Assembly: GCA_031119525.1 (NCBI GenBank)
Contig: JAVHXO010000004.1
Span: 29,859-93,858 of the forward strand
From: Spiroplasma sp.
Lineage (GTDB): Bacteria > Bacillota_I > Bacilli_A > Mycoplasmatales > VBWQ01
Length of the DNA stretch: 64,000 bases
Reading direction: 5' to 3'
Under the pieces are notes generated by a model, which was not told the DNA's origin, did not search any database, and saw nothing but the letters and a program-made list of their open reading frames with translations. Both the position numbers and the translations under genes were made by a program. This document shows positions 59,519 through 64,000 of this stretch, piece by piece; position 1 is the stretch's first letter; each line of letters begins with the position of its first letter.

Positions 59519-59564
59519 AAAACTATCATTTAATTTAATTTTGCTATAATAAAACTATCATTTA
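59519..59564 (+). promoter_or_regulatory. hup promoter flanked by 14-bp direct repeats
   Basis: Extended -10 TTGCTATAAT (box 59545-59550). AAAACTATCATTTA occurs perfectly at 59519-59532 and 59551-59564, 32 bases start to start (about three helical turns), one copy either side of the -10. Confidence 0.6.
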
Positions 59565-59630
59565 GAGTATTAGAGAGATTAATAAATAAATGATATAGAT
59601 TCATTTAAAGAGAAAGAAGGGTATGATTTT

Positions 59631-59915
59631 ATGATGAAGAAACGCACTATCATCGAAAATACTAAAAAAGAAGTAAATTTGACTGATAAGCAATCTCAAG
59701 AGGTAATTAATACAATTTTTAATACAATTTCTAAAGCATTAATTAAAGGGGAAAATGTAAAAATTAGAGGCTTTGGAACTTTTAAAATTACTAATTACAA
59801 AGAAAGAAATGGACGTAATCCAAAAACTGGCGAAAAAATTGTAATTCCAGCTAAGAAAGTAATCCGTTTAAATGTTGCTAAAGATCTAAAAAATGAAATA
59901 CAAAAAAATCATTAA
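59631..59915 (+). CDS. hup: HU-family DNA-binding protein
   Basis: A 94-residue nucleoid protein. ENTKKEVNLTDKQSQEVINTIFNTI helices, then VKIRGFGTFKITNYKERNGRNPKTGEKIVIPAKKVIRLNVAKDLK, the complete beta-arm. Two adjacent ATG codons at the start; AGAAGGG suits the second almost as well. Terminator directly after. Confidence 0.95.
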   Translation: MMKKRTIIENTKKEVNLTDKQSQEVINTIFNTISKALIKGENVKIRGFGTFKITNYKERNGRNPKTGEKIVIPAKKVIRLNVAKDLKNEIQKNH

Positions 59916-59937
59916 TCAAATAATTCTTTAATAAAAA

Positions 59938-59968
59938 AATATCTAGAAGGATCTAGATATTTTTTTTA
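59938..59968. terminator. Terminator after hup
   Basis: Stem ATATCTAGA / TCTAGATAT with AGGA loop and T run; also fits the end of the membrane gene on the minus strand. Confidence 0.75.
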
Positions 59969-59974
59969 AATTAA

Positions 59975-60325
59975 TTAAATTCGGGTTTTAATTCATCAAT
60001 GTAAAGTTAAAGTAACAGCAGCAATAAAAAATACTGGTAATACAAATAAAAGAAAAATAATCGCAATAAATTCTTGCAAAAAATTATGACTTAAATAAGC
60101 TAGATGAATCATATCATCATCAAGTTGTACCCAATTAAATAATAAATCTTTCAAACCATAATGATTTAATGCTCAAAACCCATTACCCAAATAATTACCA
60201 AAATTATCAACAAATTTAGCGGTAGCAAATAAAACTAAGGTGATGATTAAAATAATCAGAGTTAAAATTAAGAAAAAAACTCCTAATTTAAATTGTCAAT
60301 CAAAAAGTGAAACTCTTTTTTTCAT
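59975..60325 (-). CDS. Small two-TM membrane protein A
   Basis: 116 residues, split by TGA codons. TM1 about 13-37 (LGVFFLILTLIILIITLVLFATA), an outside stretch NFGNYLGNGFWALNHYGLKDLLFNWVQLDDDMIHLAYL, TM2 about 86-108. It looks like a paralogue of the next gene: same two-TM layout and a shared N-x-x-G-N-G-F motif. Unknown function. Confidence 0.6.
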
Positions 60326-60347
60326 AAATTACCTTAATCATAAAATG

Positions 60348-60743
60348 TTATGTATACAATCATCTTTTAAAATAACCACCAAGTAATAATAAAATTGCTA
60401 AACCACCAAAAATTGGTAGAAGAATTATTAAGAAAATAATCCCAACAACTAATTGTGTTAATGGAGCAGAAGTGAAATGTAAAACATTAGTATATAAATG
60501 GTTAAAGTTTTGATACCCTTGAGCTGTTAAAAAATCTGTAATTTTATTATGAATCATAACTTGAAAACCATTACCAACTAAATTAGCATTATCTGGTCCT
60601 ATATCATTAATATCTTTAGGAACAAAATTAGCAGAACCAAGTAAAACTAATGCTACTAGTAAAACAACTAAACTAATTGCCAAACTAATATAACCACTCT
60701 TAATTATTTTATTTTGTTTTTTAAATCAATTTACAAAATTCAT
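60348..60743 (-). CDS. Small two-TM membrane protein B
   Basis: 131 residues: VNWFKKQNKIIKSGYISL, TM1 about 20-40, outside stretch NLVGNGFQVMIHNKITDFLTAQGYQNFNHLYTNVLHF, TM2 about 99-128, ending with YFKRWLYT. Start 60743 is preferred for spacing to AAAGG; ATG 60749 is also possible. Followed by protein A after 22 bases; the pair resembles a tandem duplication that has diverged. Confidence 0.6.
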
Positions 60744-60868
60744 TACCATTTTTCCTTTCACTTAAAAGAATATATAAGTTGTTATTTTATTATTAAAAGT
60801 AAGAACATATATAATTATACAAAAAACTTTCAACAAAAAAATAAAATTTTTGATAATTAAATATAAAA

Positions 60869-60893
60869 AAAACACCATCATGGTGTTTTTTTA
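60869..60893 (-). terminator. Terminator of rplK-rplA
   Basis: Eight-base stem AAACACCA / TGGTGTTT with short loop, after rplA. Confidence 0.75.
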
Positions 60894-61574
60894 TTCTTCA
60901 ATTGCAACTTTAATTCCCGGTCCCATTGTTGTACTGATACTAATATTTTTAATATAAGCACCCTTAACAGTCGCAGGTTTAATTTTTCTTAAAGTATTTA
61001 AAATTGTTTGATAATTTGCTTTTAATTCACTATCTGAGAATGATACTTTCCCTAAAATAACATGAATATTACCATTTTTATCAACACGATATTCAATCTT
61101 TCCTTTACGAATATCATTAATTGCTTTAGTAACATCATTTGTTACTGTTCCTAATTTAGCAGTTGGCATTAAACCTTTAGGTCCTAAAATTTTACCAATT
61201 TTACCTAATTCTGGCATAACATCTGGGGTTGCAACAATGATATCAAAATCAAGGAAACCACCTTGAATTTTAGTGATCATTTGTTTATCACCAACAATAT
61301 CAGCACCTGCATTAAGCGCTTCTGCTTCTTTAGTATTTGTAATTACTAAAACTTTTTGAGTTTTACCAGTTCCAGCGGGTAAAACAATTGAACCTCTAAG
61401 CATTTGATCAGCTTTTTTTGGATCAACATTTAAACGAAAAACTGTTTCAACTGTGCCATTAAACTTTAAAGTTGATGTTTGTTTTGCCAATGCAATAGCT
61501 TCATCAACAGAATAAATTGTTGTTTTATTAACTAATTTAGCTACTTCTTGAAATCTTTTACTTTTTTTGTTCAT
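60891..61574 (-). CDS. rplA: 50S ribosomal protein L1
   Basis: A 227-residue L1-stalk protein. [56 protein letters not shown] and [20 protein letters not shown] are family signatures. It often represses its own operon by binding the rplK leader; that site was not identified here. Eight bases after rplK. Confidence 0.97.
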   Translation of the reverse strand: MNKKSKRFQEVAKLVNKTTIYSVDEAIALAKQTSTLKFNGTVETVFRLNVDPKKADQMLRGSIVLPAGTGKTQKVLVITNTKEAEALNAGADIVGDKQMITKIQGGFLDFDIIVATPDVMPELGKIGKILGPKGLMPTAKLGTVTNDVTKAINDIRKGKIEYRVDKNGNIHVILGKVSFSDSELKANYQTILNTLRKIKPATVKGAYIKNISISTTMGPGIKVAIEE

Positions 61575-61582
61575 TTTACACC

Positions 61583-62014
61583 CTACTCACTAACTTCAAT
61601 ACCCATATTTTTTGCAGTTCCAGCAATAATTTTAATTGCTGAATCTAAATCATAAGCATTTAAATCAGGCATTTTAATTTTAGCAATTTCAGTAATTTGT
61701 TCTTTAGTTAAAGTAGCAACTTTTGTCAATTTGGCATTAGCACTCCCTTTTTCAATTTTTAATGCTCTCTTAATTAAGAAAGTTGTTGGGGGAGTTTTAA
61801 TAGTAAATTTAAAATCTTTATTTTTAAAAGCAATAATTTTAACTGTCACTGGCACTGGATTAACTTCATCTTTTTGATCTTTAGTTTGGTCGTTAAATTC
61901 ACGACAAAATCTTGGCATATCAATTCCAAAAGAAGCTAAACTAGCACCCGGTTTAGCTAAACCACAGTGCAATTGAATTGTTGCAATTCGATTAATATTT
62001 GAATCTTGAGCCAT
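61583..62014 (-). CDS. rplK: 50S ribosomal protein L11
   Basis: A 143-residue protein of the GTPase-associated centre. The N-terminal [32 protein letters not shown] replaces the common PPVGPALG form but matches the mollicute version; the C-terminal [21 protein letters not shown] and [15 protein letters not shown] are usual. Start chosen at 62014 because AAAGGAG lies 8 bases ahead; an ORF extending further upstream lacks a signal. Confidence 0.95.
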   Translation of the reverse strand: MAQDSNINRIATIQLHCGLAKPGASLASFGIDMPRFCREFNDQTKDQKDEVNPVPVTVKIIAFKNKDFKFTIKTPPTTFLIKRALKIEKGSANAKLTKVATLTKEQITEIAKIKMPDLNAYDLDSAIKIIAGTAKNMGIEVSE

Positions 62015-62274
62015 GAGCAACTTCTCCTTTATGTTCTCATTGTGGTAATAACGATACAATCTTCCACATAGCACTATTAATAGTTATGTAAATAGTACTT
62101 ATGAATAATAACATTAATAACAAAAATCCGCAAGATACTTGAGTAATTATTAATTTGTAGGGGTTGACACTAATAATTGGTAGATAATTAAGAATTTAAC
62201 AAAATCTTAAATTCAAATAATCATATGAAAAGAAAATAGGATATTAAATTTTTGTAAATTTAGGGGGTTAATTT

Positions 62275-62505
62275 ATGAAAGAAAAAGCACAATATTTTCT
62301 GGCACGATATGATACTAAAACTGACCAATGCCTTGGTGTATATGAAAATCTTGAAGAAGCAATAAAAAAAGTTTATGGTTATCCAAAAAATCATCAAAAA
62401 TATCGAACTAGTAGAAACTCAATTATTGCATCATATAGTAAGGCTAAAAGAAAAGATGGTTATCGTAGAAGTGCGCGGGGAATTTGATATAAAATTCCAA
62501 TATAA
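62275..62505 (+). CDS. Small basic protein of unknown function
   Basis: 76 residues. FLARYDTKTDQCLGVYENLEEAIKKVYGYPKNHQKYRTSRNSIIASYSKAKRKDGYRRSARGIWYKI has the layout of NUMOD-like or phage DNA-binding modules (strand, a helix with LEEA, small helix, basic end GxxW), but I would not name it. AGGGGG lies just upstream. It stands alone at the edge of an accessory region, divergent from rplK. Confidence 0.6.
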
Positions 62506-62731
62506 TATGATTTTAAATTAAATATTTTATTTTTGAAAAGCAAAATTTTATTAATCCTATTTATTATTTCAAAAATTCATATATCTATGAAATAACTTTT
62601 TAAACAACTAAATTCTCTCAGTATCTATAAACACATACTATTTTAATTTATATAATATAATTTAAGTAGTAAACATACTGAAATTTTAAAAATAATATTA
62701 ACATATTATATAAATTATGGGAGAATTAATT

Positions 62732-63544
62732 TTGAGAAAGAATAAATCTAAATCTAGAGAATCAACTAATAATTCATTTCCAACAGTAGTTGTTATTGAC
62801 TCAAAACCAAAAACAAAAAAAAGAAAATCACCGAGAAGACCATCTGGTACACCAAATAGACTAACAATAACTGGCTTAATATTAGCAATACTTGGATCTG
62901 CTGGAATTGGAGCTGGTATTTATTTTGTTGTAACACAACTTAACGGACACGGGGATATTATCGATGATGGTAGATTCAATCTAGAATTAGAAAAAATTAG
63001 TTATTTAGCACAAATAGAACATATGGATTCATTAACAGAGCAAGAAGCAATTACAATAAAAAGTGGTGTTCAAGCAAGCATAGATGCTAAAATGAATCAA
63101 TTAAAATTAGAATTAAATGTTGACTATACAATTAGTAATATAAATGATATTCAAAGTGGAGTTAGACTAGATTCAATTAAAGTTATGGTTAACAGTGTTG
63201 AAAATAGTACAAAATGTCGTGGAAGTTTAATAGTAAGGTTAAATGGGCAAGAAAATATTAATAATCGTTCAATTCCAACTATTATCGTTCCAGCAAATCA
63301 AGCAGACAATTTAAATAATTTAACAGCTTTAAGTATTAGAAATCAAATTACATCTAACGTTAATGAAGTATTAAATCAAGGTCAACCAAATGAAGAAGGT
63401 GTTGATTACGAAATTATCAAGTTAGATTTAATTATTGGTGGAGCAAAATTTGCTGATTATTCTAATGCATTAAGTGTGGCAGCTATTACAACTAGCACAA
63501 ATTTAACAGGAACATTTAAAATTAATTTTCAACTACAAAACTAA
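62732..63544 (+). CDS. Membrane-anchored surface protein with two related outside units
   Basis: 270 residues. Basic cytoplasmic lead, TM about 44-68 (TGLILAILGSAGIGAGIYFVV), then outside units beginning LTEQEAITIKSGVQASIDAKMNQLKLELNVDYTISNI and LTALSIRNQITSNVNEVLNQGQPNEEGVDYEIIKLDLI, which align by a shared V.....L....VDY.I pattern. The ATG at 62717 has no ribosome site; TTG 62732 has GGGAG eight bases ahead, so I prefer TTG. Unknown family; possible surface binding protein. Confidence 0.65.
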   Translation: MRKNKSKSRESTNNSFPTVVVIDSKPKTKKRKSPRRPSGTPNRLTITGLILAILGSAGIGAGIYFVVTQLNGHGDIIDDGRFNLELEKISYLAQIEHMDSLTEQEAITIKSGVQASIDAKMNQLKLELNVDYTISNINDIQSGVRLDSIKVMVNSVENSTKCRGSLIVRLNGQENINNRSIPTIIVPANQADNLNNLTALSIRNQITSNVNEVLNQGQPNEEGVDYEIIKLDLIIGGAKFADYSNALSVAAITTSTNLTGTFKINFQLQN

Positions 63545-63618
63545 TAAAATGTAAACTTAATACTACTTTATTATTTAATTATGCTTTTCTCTAAACATCT
63601 AAAAAAGGAGAAAAACTA

Positions 63619-64000
63619 ATGAAAGATAAACAAGAGCAATTTTCAACTTATGCAGGTGGACCACCATATGCTGCTGTTGATGATTTAAATAAAGAAGCAA
63701 GAATTCGTGCAGCAGCCGATAAAAGTAATTCAGATACAATCAAAGCTTTAACAGATGATTACATAATATTTAAAAGTAGTGGCGGCCCTGGTGGAGTATC
63801 AAAAGAATATGTTGACACTGAAGTATCGAAAAAACAAGATACCCTAACATCTGGTACAAACATCAAAACAATTAACAACGAATCCATTGTTGGATCTGGC
63901 AACATCGAAATCAAAGGTGGTTCTGGTGGGTCACCACTAGACAACAACATCGAAATCTACGACAACGAATCAAACAACTTCGTTGCATACAAAATGGATC
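63619..64000 (+). CDS. Phage tail-fibre-like or adhesin-like protein (partial, continues past window)
   Basis: 127 visible residues. MKDKQEQFSTYAGGPPYAAVDDLNKEA, then KQDTLTSGTNIKTINNESIVGSGNIEIKGG, a motif common in phage tail-fibre and baseplate-type proteins (QDTL.SGTNIKTIN..S.LGSGNI), then Gly-Ser linkers. From about 63820 the codons switch to C-ending forms (AAC, ATC, GAC, TAC, TTC) and GC rises well above the neighbours. AAAGGAG precedes the ATG. Confidence 0.65.
   Translation, partial: MKDKQEQFSTYAGGPPYAAVDDLNKEARIRAAADKSNSDTIKALTDDYIIFKSSGGPGGVSKEYVDTEVSKKQDTLTSGTNIKTINNESIVGSGNIEIKGGSGGSPLDNNIEIYDNESNNFVAYKMD

Noticed and set aside
61583..62014. L11 lacks the usual PPVGPALG proline motif, suggesting thiopeptide resistance or a novel L11
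   Set aside because: The AKPGxxLAS.GI.M...FNDxTKD form is the normal version in mycoplasmas, so it is lineage-typical.

Overview
The window is AT-rich mollicute DNA. TGA must be read as tryptophan (translation table 4): nearly every long gene is broken by TGA in the standard code, always in the same frame and at positions where the family has Trp or tolerates it. Gene content (fakA, hprK-lgt-trxB-whiA, gapA, pgk, nox, an HNH protein, many Lys/Asn-rich surface proteins) fits Spiroplasma or a close relative in the Entomoplasmatales. Coordinates below are code-4 reading frames joined across TGA.

Layout. 1-8.5 kb: ftsY (cut by the window edge), a nitroreductase, a 1564-residue FtsX-type permease and a 670-residue lipoprotein. 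8.6-10.8 kb: an AAA ATPase plus an RloB/TOPRIM-like partner, a probable phage-defence pair whose second gene is one base out of frame with its best start codon. 10.9-19.9 kb: polA-mutM, dnaB-dnaI, gapA, pgk and a membrane protein. 19.9-27.7 kb: a YugP-like protein with a ruined zinc site, a Dph6-like ATPase, fakA, hpf, an ABC transporter, tRNA-Ile and rplM-rpsI. 27.8-29.2 kb: a Panacea-domain (antitoxin-type) gene overlapping a two-TM small protein and a third small gene, a candidate toxin-antitoxin operon. 29.3-38.6 kb: rpsD, tyrS with a large insertion, small regulators, whiA, trxB, lgt, hprK and a MATE exporter.

38.7-39.7 kb holds a cobalamin-type riboswitch with a terminator, followed by a membrane-anchored DUF4430 (transcobalamin-like) protein; this is the most striking locus. 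39.8-44.4 kb: alpha/beta hydrolase, nox, a dicarboxylate/amino-acid symporter and an HNH protein. 44.45-44.63 kb: a probable free-standing structured RNA with its own promoter and terminator. 44.7-48.4 kb: a P-type ATPase with a 14-bp tandem repeat in its leader, and an aldo/keto reductase. 48.5-54 kb: a DEDD-like nuclease, tuf, and the rpsL-rpsG-fusA operon. 54-59.5 kb: three secreted/surface proteins and a fused ABC transporter. 59.6-64 kb: hup, two related small membrane proteins, rplK-rplA, and an accessory end with a small unknown gene, a membrane-anchored repeat protein and the start of a phage-tail-like gene whose codon use changes abruptly.

Housekeeping blocks alternate in strand and are mostly separated by strong hairpin terminators. 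The accessory islands sit between them.
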